Assembly (NCBI RefSeq): GCF_014695915.1
Contig: NZ_JACJPF010000044.1
Coordinates: 1 to 64,000, forward strand
Direction: 5' to 3'
Length of the DNA: 64,000 nucleotides
From: Trichocoleus sp. FACHB-40
GTDB lineage: Bacteria; Cyanobacteriota; Cyanobacteriia; Cyanobacteriales; FACHB-T130
Shown: one piece after another, positions 54,656-63,256 of the stretch
Layout: each line of letters starts with the position of its first letter
Position numbering within the stretch: the stretch's first letter is position 1
The notes under the pieces: model-generated
Told to the model about the DNA's origin: nothing
What the model saw: only the letters and a program-made list of their open reading frames with translations
Databases searched by the model: none
Made by a program: the position numbers and the translations under genes

Positions 54656-55264
54656 TTGCTTTACCAAGTTTTACAAATTAACAAATTATTTCCACGCCTG
54701 ATTCTAGCGATCGCTGGAATCGTAGTAGTAGCGTCTGCAAACAAACCAGTTCAGGCGCGACCAGCTGAAATATTTACTCCCCATCTACAAGAAATTCAAA
54801 GCAATTTGCCGCTGGGGTTGGTAATGCGCTTACCATCTCAAATTCAACTTAGTGGCTTTCCAGATATAGATTTTTCTAAGTTAATTGTCCGCGTCTTTCC
54901 CTCGGAAACTCCAGCAGGTTTAACAGTTAGCCTGTTTACCTGTATCAGTGGCCCCCAACCCTGCTTACTCGGCAGTTTTTCGGTAGCGAGGAATACTTCG
55001 CCCAATGCTATCCGAGATTTAGAAAAACATAAAGCTACAGGCGATCGCATCACCTTAAAGCCCAATATTAAAGGATATCTATTGGAAGGCTCAAAGCAAA
55101 AACCCGCCTATGAATTTTCCTCTGTGATGTGGCAGCAGGACAACCTGATTTATCGAGTGAGTCTTCCGCAAGCAGAACGGTTAAGTATGCTGTTCATGGC
55201 ATATTCAATGGCTAATGAAGCGCCACTACGTCGCGTTGTTTCTCCTCCAATTATTGGAAGATAA
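54656..55264 (+). CDS. Putative exported protein of unknown function
   Basis: A protein of about 202 residues with an N-terminal hydrophobic segment (LILAIAGIVVVASA, about 15-30) and a likely signal cleavage near VQARPA. The rest is beta-rich (LPLGLVMRLPSQIQLSG, PAGLTVSLFTCISGPQPC) with two cysteines that could form a disulfide in the periplasm. No family was recognised with confidence. The start is uncertain: TTG at 54656 is the earliest; no ribosome site is clear. It is followed by a composite repeat. Confidence 0.6.
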   Translation: MLYQVLQINKLFPRLILAIAGIVVVASANKPVQARPAEIFTPHLQEIQSNLPLGLVMRLPSQIQLSGFPDIDFSKLIVRVFPSETPAGLTVSLFTCISGPQPCLLGSFSVARNTSPNAIRDLEKHKATGDRITLKPNIKGYLLEGSKQKPAYEFSSVMWQQDNLIYRVSLPQAERLSMLFMAYSMANEAPLRRVVSPPIIGR

Positions 55265-55300
55265 GAAAAGTCTGGATATTGCGGATAGCAAAACGAGAAA

Positions 55301-55575
55301 TATAGCGGTTCTCACTTGTAGGCGTTATAGCCACCTTGGTAGGGACATGGCAATGCCCATTAGTGTTAACTTAAGCCCTGGCGAATGGAATTCGCGGCTA
55401 CAAAAACGAAGTCCGCCTGCGCGGACTAACGGAAAATTAAGACTTTTGAAACCCGCGCACCATCCGGGTTTTGTTTGTATAGCTGCGGTTTCAACCGCCA
55501 AGCTTAAATTGACACCGATGGGCCATGCCATGTCCCTACAGATGTATCGCGCCCAATCCTTGAATTGCTATACTC
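55301..55575. repeat. Nested composite palindromic repeat, copy B
   Basis: Layers from outside in: TATAGCGGTTC / inverse GAATTGCTATA; GGTAGGGACATGGCAATGCC / inverse; GTGTTAACTTAAGC / GCTTAAATTGACAC; then GGCGAATGGAATTCG with CGGCTACAAAAACG, a central hairpin and TGCGGTTTCAACCGC. The inner layers match copy A (28663), while the outer layer differs. It fills the 316-bp spacer; no gene inside. Confidence 0.85.
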
Positions 55576-55580
55576 CCTGA

Positions 55581-56309
55581 TTAATCAACAATAATTGTGC
55601 GTAAACGATTAATCTGGTCATCCGTAATCCCAATTTTATGTAAGTATGCGATCGCGCCACCATACTTTTCTTGCAAGTAATTTAAAGTGTCCACCATTGT
55701 TTCATGCTCACATTCAAATATGTGCGCGTAGCCATTGCGTCTTGCTACTTCCAGGTCTTTTTCAAACAACGGGGCCAGGTAAGATTCACTTAAGGCATAA
55801 TCTTGGGCGATTGTCTCTGCTGGCACGTTAGCTATACTTAGCAAGAACGCAATGATCAGACCAGTCCGATCTTTCCCAGCTGAGCAATGCACTACCATAG
55901 GAAACGAACTGGTTGTTATTGTCTCAAAAATGACTTTCATTTGTTTCTGACAGGAATCCAGCAGTAAAGAATACTGTTCTAGCAGTGTTTTCGCTTGCAT
56001 CAGAGCAGATACAACTTCATTACCAAATAGTGGCAGGTTTAGATAAGTTACTACTTTTGATTTTGAGAAGACATTGGGAGCATTGTTCACTTCAAACACA
56101 CGACGCAAATCAACAATTGTTTGCACACCGTAATCTATAAGTGCTTGCTGGCTTTCTGGAGTGAGACGATGCAGACTATCTGCCCGTAAAACTTGTCGCC
56201 AGCGCGTATGGCAACCATCTAAAGTAGCATAACCGCCGATGTCGCGGATGTTGTAGCTACCTTGCAGTGGCAAGTGACGTTGTGCAGGTTCCTGTGGAAT
56301 TAAAGACAT
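55581..56309 (-). CDS. Tyrosine/dual-specificity protein phosphatase (Y_phosphatase3 type)
   Basis: A 242-residue protein with the phosphatase P-loop HCSAGKDRTG at 141-150 (nucleophile Cys142, Arg148) and the family N-terminal signature GSYNIRDIGGY (18-28). The HCxxGKDRTG form is that of the Y_phosphatase3 family, which can act on phosphotyrosine, phosphoinositides or both. The general acid probably lies in the LPLFGNE loop. It begins 14 bp after the Ser/Thr kinase stop on the same strand, so a shared transcript is likely. Confidence 0.9.
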   Translation of the reverse strand: MSLIPQEPAQRHLPLQGSYNIRDIGGYATLDGCHTRWRQVLRADSLHRLTPESQQALIDYGVQTIVDLRRVFEVNNAPNVFSKSKVVTYLNLPLFGNEVVSALMQAKTLLEQYSLLLDSCQKQMKVIFETITTSSFPMVVHCSAGKDRTGLIIAFLLSIANVPAETIAQDYALSESYLAPLFEKDLEVARRNGYAHIFECEHETMVDTLNYLQEKYGGAIAYLHKIGITDDQINRLRTIIVD

Positions 56310-56323
56310 GAGGCAAAAGATGA

Positions 56324-58459
56324 TTACTGAGGAGCAGTAGATGTAGAGGGCGTTGCAGCAGGGGTTTCCACGCCGAGGTCGAGTTGATAATCAACGGGTT
56401 CAGAGTTTTCAGAAATTACTACAAATTCGTAGTAGCCTGATTGAGGAAGTTTTCCCGACCAAGTTGTTTGTGTCGAGTCTTCCAGCAGTGGGGGAACGGC
56501 GGTGGTTGGAGGATAAAGGGAAAGGCGGAGTTTTGGATTATTTGTGAAAGTGAGTGCCAGCAATTGATCTTTGTTAAAGTTGGCGATGAAGGCCTTGCCT
56601 TCTCTGGGTTTGAGGGTGCCTCTGACTCGTTTCCCAACCGCGCCAGGATCGAAGCGAATGGTTTCTAAAGCGTCTCCAGCCTGCAATGCCTTGACTTTCT
56701 CGGCAACTATCGCGTGCCATACTTGACCAATCGGTTGTGCGAGAAAATCTTTACCGCGCTGCTCTGGGAATAGCTGGAAAAATACTACATCAGCTAGGTC
56801 GTAGAGGGCGCGGCTGGAAAGACGCAGCTGGTTGACTTGCTCCTTAAAGCGATCGCGATCTTCCTGCTGGTAGCTTCCCAAGCGCTGGCGCGACGCACCG
56901 CTCAAGTTCGCCTGCTCCAACTTATCGAGCAACTGGGCGGCTGTTTGATCCCAACTCAGGCGCAATTGCTCAAATTCTGAACCATTGCCGAGAATTTTCC
57001 CCCGTTGTTCTGGGTTTTGTGTCCAGAAAGTTTCATTTACCCAGTTTACGTAGAAATTGTAGTCAACACCCAAACTAATGCGGCGATCGCGCAGCTGTTG
57101 CTTGCGATCGCGTTCCGCCGCCGAATACTGCGGCGAAGGATTTTCCTGATCGGTTGGCGCAGTGGAATTATCTGAGGAGTTAGAGTCAGATCCTTTGTCC
57201 TCGGAACCAGTCATCGACTGTATCCACAAATTTCCAGCCCACCAGCCGAGTCCAGTAGCACCAGTAATCACCAGCGCCACCAGCAAAATTTTACCTAATA
57301 TGCCGACAAATGGGGATTGGCGTTTGGGGATTGTAGGTTGGGGTTTCGCAGTAAGCGGCTCCCCTTTCTGTTGATGGGAGGGTTGAGCGTGAAGGTTGGC
57401 GATTGGCGGTTGATGGGGGCGGTATGAGGGAGGAGAAACAGCCTGTGTGGGTTCTATCGGTGGTGGCGCTGGGGGCTGAGTAGGAGGCAAATCAGTAGAA
57501 GGTATATTGACAGAGAGAGCTTGGAGAACTTCTCTGGCAGATTGGTAGCGATCGCTTATCCTCCGAGACAGCATTTTATCCAGGACATCTCCCAGCATCG
57601 GACTAAGATTAATTTCCCGCCGCCAGTTCCACTTCAGCGTCTCGCTATCAATTATCTCGTGGGGTTGTTTGAGCGTAAGCAAAACTAACAAACTTGCTGC
57701 CAAAGCGTACAAATCGCTGTTGGGAAAAACCAATCCCTTGTCCATCTGCTCGTCAGGAGCGTATCCCCGCTTTCCTAAGCGAGTAGCGATCAAAGGCGGG
57801 GAATTGCCACTTCCCAAAGTAAACTGCGATTCCACCGTTGCTGCAACTTCCTTCACGCCGCCAAAGTCAATCAGCACCGGAAGCTGATCGGAACTCCGCA
57901 AAATCATGTTTTCTGGAGAAATATCGCGGTGAATCACCCCCAGCGAGTGGATATACTCCAACACTGGCAGAATGTGCAGTAGAATTTGGCGTACTTCCCC
58001 TTCACTAAACCGTAACCCCTGAGATTTTCGAGCATCGAGCAACGAACGGTAGGTTTGACCCTCCACATAGTCCTGTACTAAAAACAGATATCCTTTGCTT
58101 TGCTGGTTCACCCGAAACATTTCTCGAAAGTTGGGGATTTGCGAATGTCGCAGCTTGTAGAGTACGCCCGCCTCTCGCTCAAATAGTTCCTCAGCTTTCT
58201 GCAAAGCATAAGCGCCTTGAACCTTGGGAGCAAATTCCTTTAAAACACAAGGTTCATTGAATCGGTTCAAGTCTTCCGCCAGATAAGTGCGTCCAAAGCC
58301 ACCATGCCCCAGTTCGCGCACAATGCGATAGCGATCGCCTAAAATCATCCCGGTCACAATATTATTGCTGACGAACTCCGGCAGCGGTTCGCCACAATGC
58401 TGACAAAAGCGGCAATCGGTGGGATTCTCGTGTCCTTTGGTGCAATACAGGGGCATCAT
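56324..58459 (-). CDS. Serine/threonine protein kinase with zinc ribbon and membrane anchor
   Basis: About 711 residues. N-terminal zinc ribbon (Cys6, Cys16, Cys19, Cys22 in CTKGHENPTDCRFCQHCGE), kinase domain about 40-315 with glycine loop LGHGGFGRTYLAED, Lys in CVLKEF, catalytic loop HRDISPENM (Ser replaces the usual Lys after HRDI) and DFGG. A Pro-rich linker leads to a membrane helix (about 385-405: ILLVALVITGATGLGWW) and an extracytoplasmic domain with a likely beta-rich C-terminal module. The earliest start, TTG at 58489, adds ten residues; ATG at 58459 (MMPLYCTKGHEN) matches the usual zinc-ribbon start. Followed by a phosphatase gene. Confidence 0.92.
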   Translation of the reverse strand: MMPLYCTKGHENPTDCRFCQHCGEPLPEFVSNNIVTGMILGDRYRIVRELGHGGFGRTYLAEDLNRFNEPCVLKEFAPKVQGAYALQKAEELFEREAGVLYKLRHSQIPNFREMFRVNQQSKGYLFLVQDYVEGQTYRSLLDARKSQGLRFSEGEVRQILLHILPVLEYIHSLGVIHRDISPENMILRSSDQLPVLIDFGGVKEVAATVESQFTLGSGNSPPLIATRLGKRGYAPDEQMDKGLVFPNSDLYALAASLLVLLTLKQPHEIIDSETLKWNWRREINLSPMLGDVLDKMLSRRISDRYQSAREVLQALSVNIPSTDLPPTQPPAPPPIEPTQAVSPPSYRPHQPPIANLHAQPSHQQKGEPLTAKPQPTIPKRQSPFVGILGKILLVALVITGATGLGWWAGNLWIQSMTGSEDKGSDSNSSDNSTAPTDQENPSPQYSAAERDRKQQLRDRRISLGVDYNFYVNWVNETFWTQNPEQRGKILGNGSEFEQLRLSWDQTAAQLLDKLEQANLSGASRQRLGSYQQEDRDRFKEQVNQLRLSSRALYDLADVVFFQLFPEQRGKDFLAQPIGQVWHAIVAEKVKALQAGDALETIRFDPGAVGKRVRGTLKPREGKAFIANFNKDQLLALTFTNNPKLRLSLYPPTTAVPPLLEDSTQTTWSGKLPQSGYYEFVVISENSEPVDYQLDLGVETPAATPSTSTAPQ

Positions 58460-58627
58460 TAACCTGGGGCGATTCTGTGGAAGATTCAAGTTAGGTATAA
58501 CAAATTGACCGAGAATATACCAACTGCTCCGTCTTTAAAAATAATTCTTTGTATTCTTCAAATCTACTTTCCCCTGCCTCAGTGGGAATACTAAATTCGA
58601 GGCATATCGTGGCGTTAGATATTAAAA

Positions 58628-60575
58628 ATGAAATTTTTTGCATTGCCCAAATCGGCGGTACGGTTGACAGCCGTGGTGTTTGTTGCTGTCATCTACTATA
58701 GTGCTGCTAAACTTGGGCTTTTACTGGTTTCCCTCCCTGGAAACGTAACACCAGTTTGGCCTCCGGCAGGTATCGCCTTGGCAGCTATCCTACGGCTGGG
58801 TTATGGCGTTTGAGCCTGGTATCTGGCTGGAGGAGTTCCTTGCCGTCAGCACTTCGATCGACAGATCGCCAGCCGTGGTGTTTGCAGTTGCTAGTGGCTG
58901 TGCCGTGGGAGATGCCTTGACACCGGTGTTGGGTGCTTTTTTAATACACCGATTTATCGGGTACAGCAATCTGCTAAATCGGGTGAGTAGCGTTTTTAAC
59001 TTTGTATTAATTGGAGGGATGCTGATCTGGTTAGTAGCTGCCAGCTTCGGCACCACCAGTATGTGTCTGGGTGGCATTGCACCTTGGAGTGCTTATAAAG
59101 CGATTTGGTGGACTTGGTGGCTTGGGAATGTAGGTGGCGTTCTCGTCTTCACACCAGTGCTGCTAATTTGGAGCCAACCAATTTCAAATTTTAGATTGCC
59201 GATTTTGGATTGGGCGTTGCTAAAAACAGGTAAAACCCGCAAGCAATTTAAAAATCGAAAATTTAAAATCCAAAATCTAAAATTCGTTGAGGCTGTACTT
59301 TTGGGAGCGCTGGTGATGTTCGTTAGCTATATCACCTTTAGGCATGGGTATTCCATCGAATATATGCTGATTCCCCTACTCGTATGGGCGGCGTTTCGGT
59401 TTGGTCAACGCGGCGCAACGCTGTCAATCCTCATGGTGTCCGGAATGGCAATTTTGGGTACGGTCAAAGGTTTGGGTCCGTTTGTCCGCGAGTCGCGCAA
59501 CGAATCACTTTTATTATTGGATTCGTTTATCGGTGCCGTTGCCGTCACGACTCTGGTTTTGGCAGCAGCGATCGCAGAACGCGAACAGGCGCAGAACGCA
59601 ATGCTACAATCAGAAACCAATTTGCGAGAAAAAGCTGCTCAGCTCGAATTTACCTTACGAGATTTACAACAAACTCCAGCTAAACTAATTCAAACCGAAA
59701 AAATGTCCTCTCTGGGGCAGCTGGTCGCCGGAGTTGCCCACGAAATCAACAACCCTGTTAACTTCATCTACGGCAATCTCACCTACGCAGATCAATACAC
59801 CCAAGATTTGCTCAATCTCCTCTCCCTCTACCAGCAGCACTATCCTCAACCCGTTGCAGCAATTCAAGATAAACAAGAAGTTATTGATCTTGATTTCTTG
59901 ATGACAGACCTACCTAAACTGCTTTCTTCAATGAAGGTGGGAGCTAATCGAATTCAACAGATTGTCCTGTCTTTACGCAACTTCTCCCGCGTAGATGAAT
60001 CAGGAATGAAGTCGGTTGACATTCACGATGGGCTAGATAGCACTCTGCTAATCTTACAAAATCGATTCAAAGCCCGATCTGGGCATCCTGGTATTCAGGT
60101 GATCAAACAGTATGATTCCCTGCCATTAGTGGAGTGTTACGCAGGACAACTAAACCAAGTATTTATGAATATTCTTGCCAATGCTATTGATGCTTTGGAA
60201 CTGGAAACTGGGAACATGGGACTAAGGGACGAGTGCACCTGTTCACCTCCTAATCCCCAATCCTCAATTTCCCATTCCCCAGTCACCACTCAAGAGTCCC
60301 CAATCCCTACAATTTCGATTTCTACCAAAGTTCGAGACGACAATCTAGCAGTTATTAAAATTGCAGACAATGGTTCAGGTATGACTGAAAATGTGAAAAA
60401 ACAACTATTTGACCCGTTTTTTACTACGAAGCCAATAGGCAAAGGCACTGGTTTAGGTTTAGCTATTAGCTATCAGATTGTTGTAGAAAAACACCAAGGT
60501 AATTTAAAGTGTATTTCAGAAGTTGGACAGGAAAGACAATTTATTATTGAAATTCCGATTGTACATAAAAATTAA
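58628..60575 (+). pseudogene. MASE1 sensor histidine kinase, frameshifted near residue 61
   Basis: The first frame (58628-58813) reads MASE1 helices: YYSAAKLGLLLVSLPGNVTP, then WPPAGIALAAILRLGYGV, and stops at TGA. The second frame (58803-60575) continues as PGIWLEEFL, with membrane helices, then the kinase core: GVAHEINNPVNFIYGN, N box NQVFMNILANAIDAL, G1 DNGSGM, G2 GTGLGLAIS. Removing one A at about 58813 joins the frames as LGYGVWPGIWL, the expected MASE1 sequence. So this is one gene with a single-base insertion: either a recent pseudogene or a sequencing error. Segments at 59188-59285 and 60227-60310 are repeat-derived insertions. Confidence 0.85.
59188..59285. repeat. Hairpin of GATTTTGG-type repeats inside the MASE1 kinase gene
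   Basis: AAATTTTAGATTGCCGATTT with TGGATTGGG on the left is largely complementary to AAAATCCAAAATCTAAAATT on the right. It encodes the loop NFRLPILDWALL through KFKIQNLKF between membrane helices, in frame. Confidence 0.65.
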
Positions 60576-60754
60576 AATTTTGTGGCTTAGGCAAACGGTT
60601 TCGGCGCGTGGCTATGATCGCTTAGCGTCTGGTTGATTACAGTGATACAAAATCATTCTAATGTGTTTTCGATCACACTGGGAATTAAAGTATTGCCTTA
60701 AACAGATAGAGGGGGCAATTCTTATATTAGTAAAATATATAGGTCTGACAAGCA

Positions 60755-62992
60755 ATGCAAATCAATACATCTAGCCAAAAATTGATTAACGAAGCTGCCC
60801 TGAAGCAACTAGAAGAAGCTCTACTGATGAGCGAGCAAAGATTCCATGCTACCTTTGAGCAAACTGTTGTTGGCATTGCCCATATAGCATTAGATGGAGG
60901 GTGGCTGCGAGTTAACAAAAAATTTTGTAAGATTTTAGGCTATAGCCATGAGGAATTGCTAACTTTATCGCTTACAGATATTACCCACCCGGACGATATT
61001 GATATTAATCTTTCATCTATAAGTCAGCTATTGACAGGCAAAATTCAGACGTTCTCAATTGAGAAGCGCTACATCCACAAAAGCGGTTTTTGTGTCTGGA
61101 TTAATTTATCTCAGTCTCTTGTGCTTAAACCTTCTGGGGAACCAGACTATTTTATAGCAACTATCGAAGACATCTCGCGGCGCAAAGCTGCCCAGGAAGC
61201 GCTAGAGAAAGCAAATGAACAATTAGAACTCAGAGTAGAAGAACGTACAGCGGAACTGAAAAATACTATAAGTTTATTAAGCAACGCTTACGCCCAACTT
61301 AAAAGACAAATTAGCACTTCCTCTGAAAAGCAACATCAACAAATCATTCTTGATGCCATGCCAGCGATGATTTGGTTCAAAGATAGAGAAAATCGAATTT
61401 TAAAAATAAATAAAGCTGCTGCCGCATGGATGGGGATGAACGTGGAAGATATCGAAGGCAGATCTACCTATGATATTTATCCTGCTCAAGCAGCAAAATA
61501 TCATCAAAACGACCTAGAAGTAATCAATTCTAGAAAGCCTAGACTTGGAATCATTGAAAAAATAAAAACCTACTCAGGAGAAAATATCTGGCTTAATCTA
61601 GATAGAGTTCCTTGGCATGATGACGAGGGAAATATTGGGGGTGTCGTAGTTTTTGCCAGAGATATTACAGCGCAGAAACTGGCAGAAGAAGCACTTTTAT
61701 TGCTGAGAAAGGCCGTAGAATCTTCTAGCGATGCAATTGCTATGACCGATATTAATGGCACTTCCATCTATCACAACCATGCTTTTATAAATTTGTTTGG
61801 ATACACTGTAGATGAACTAAACAATGCTGGGGGACAGGCGATAGTTTACACCGATTCGTTGGTAGTACAAGAGGTGTTTTCTACAGTGATGAAAGGTGAC
61901 TCTTGGCGGGGGGAAGTAGAGATTAAAACAAAGAGCGATCGCATTGTACCAATTTCGCTTCGTGCTGATGCCATTAAAGACAAAACTGGCAAGATTATCG
62001 GGCTAGTTAGCATTTGTAATGATATCACCAAACGCAAGCACGCAGAGTCCCAATTAAAACAACAAGCGACTCAGTTGGAACAAACCGTGCGGGAACTTCA
62101 GCAGACACAATCCCAGCTGATTCAAACCGAAAAATTGTCTAGTTTAGGGCAGCTAGTTGCTGGTGTCGCCCATGAAATCAATAACCCCGTTAGCTTTATT
62201 CACGGCAATCTACCCCATGTTTGGGATTACGCCGAAGATTTACTGGGTTTAGTAACGCTTTATCAGCAAGAATACCCCAATCCCACACCAGAAATTTTGG
62301 ATGAAATAGAAGCCATTGACCTCAATTTTATTAGGTCAGATTTGCCCAAAATGCTATCTTCAATAAAAGTGGGAACGCAACGCATTTGTGAAATTGTGCG
62401 TAGCTTGCGAAACTTTTCTCGCCTCGACGAAGCGATGATGAAAGGTGTTGATCTGCACGAAGGTATCGACAGCACTCTGATGATTTTGCATAACCGTCTA
62501 AGAGCAAGTCCAGATCATCCAGGTATTCAGGTAATCAAAGAATATGGAAAGTTACCCCTTGTTGAGTGCTACGCCGGGCCACTTAATCAGGTGTTCATGA
62601 ATCTCATTGGCAATGCAATTGATGCTTTGGAAGAGTTAGTAGCCAGCCGTCAGTTGTCAATTGTAAATGGAAAAATTGCTGACAATCCCCAGATTCGTAT
62701 TCACACTGAAGTTATAGAAAAAGACAAAGTTTCAATCCGAATTTATGATAATGGCTCAGGAATGCCAGAATCGGTAAGGAAGCGGCTATTTGACCCCTTC
62801 TTTACGACAAAAGCAGTAGGCAAAGGTACAGGTTTAGGCTTATCAATTTCGCACTCAATTATTGTACAAAAACACGGCGGAAATTTAAGATGTATTTCTG
62901 CACCAGGAGAGGGCACCGAGTTTATCATCGAAATTCCAATTTACCAACCAAATCAGGAACCGCCCCATGTGTTAGATGAAACTGAAATTTAA
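60755..62992 (+). CDS. Triple-PAS soluble histidine kinase
   Basis: A 745-residue kinase without membrane helices. PAS1 about 20-145 (SEQRFHATFEQTVVGIAH, exit DISRRKAAQ), a coiled coil, PAS2 about 185-310 (LDAMPAMIWFKDRENRIL), PAS3 about 315-430 (AVESSSDAIAMTDINGTSIY), then coiled coil and kinase: His near 472 in GVAHEINNP, N box NQVFMNLIGNAIDALEE, G1 DNGSGMP, G2 GTGLGLSIS. The core is closely similar to those at 2286 and 58628, including the long H-to-N insertion. No receiver or regulator gene is adjacent. Start ATG 60755. Confidence 0.92.
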   Translation: MQINTSSQKLINEAALKQLEEALLMSEQRFHATFEQTVVGIAHIALDGGWLRVNKKFCKILGYSHEELLTLSLTDITHPDDIDINLSSISQLLTGKIQTFSIEKRYIHKSGFCVWINLSQSLVLKPSGEPDYFIATIEDISRRKAAQEALEKANEQLELRVEERTAELKNTISLLSNAYAQLKRQISTSSEKQHQQIILDAMPAMIWFKDRENRILKINKAAAAWMGMNVEDIEGRSTYDIYPAQAAKYHQNDLEVINSRKPRLGIIEKIKTYSGENIWLNLDRVPWHDDEGNIGGVVVFARDITAQKLAEEALLLLRKAVESSSDAIAMTDINGTSIYHNHAFINLFGYTVDELNNAGGQAIVYTDSLVVQEVFSTVMKGDSWRGEVEIKTKSDRIVPISLRADAIKDKTGKIIGLVSICNDITKRKHAESQLKQQATQLEQTVRELQQTQSQLIQTEKLSSLGQLVAGVAHEINNPVSFIHGNLPHVWDYAEDLLGLVTLYQQEYPNPTPEILDEIEAIDLNFIRSDLPKMLSSIKVGTQRICEIVRSLRNFSRLDEAMMKGVDLHEGIDSTLMILHNRLRASPDHPGIQVIKEYGKLPLVECYAGPLNQVFMNLIGNAIDALEELVASRQLSIVNGKIADNPQIRIHTEVIEKDKVSIRIYDNGSGMPESVRKRLFDPFFTTKAVGKGTGLGLSISHSIIVQKHGGNLRCISAPGEGTEFIIEIPIYQPNQEPPHVLDETEI

Positions 62993-63123
62993 GTACAAAG
63001 GTTCACCAAGAAAATCGCAGTTAGTAGTAGCGCGTAAGGGCTGAAATGCTGGATTGATAAAATTCTCAAAATCCAAATTTCCAAGATTATAGGCTTGCTT
63101 TACCCAACAAATTAGGATAGACG

Positions 63124-63212
63124 CGCTAGTAGATTAGGGTTGAGGTGAGCATTACCCAACACAACATGATCATTTGTTAGGTTTCGCTGTGGCTCAACCC
63201 AACTTACTAGCG
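63124..63212. repeat. Inverted-repeat element with CGCTAGTA ends
   Basis: An 89-bp element: CGCTAGTAGATTAGGGTTGAG at its left pairs with the inverse of CTCAACCCAACTTACTAGCG at its right, with few mismatches. A TGATCATT palindrome lies in the middle. It lies in the spacer between the triple-PAS kinase and the PaaK-like gene. No other copy was noticed in the window. Confidence 0.65.
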
Positions 63213-63256
63213 ATCAGCACTATAAGGGGAAGCACTTTCAAAAAAGAGAGGCAACA

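Noticed and set aside
58803-60575. Separate soluble start for the second half of the MASE1 kinase
   Set aside because: The first residues only make sense as the continuation of the MASE1 helices of the frame before; a one-base shift explains both frames.
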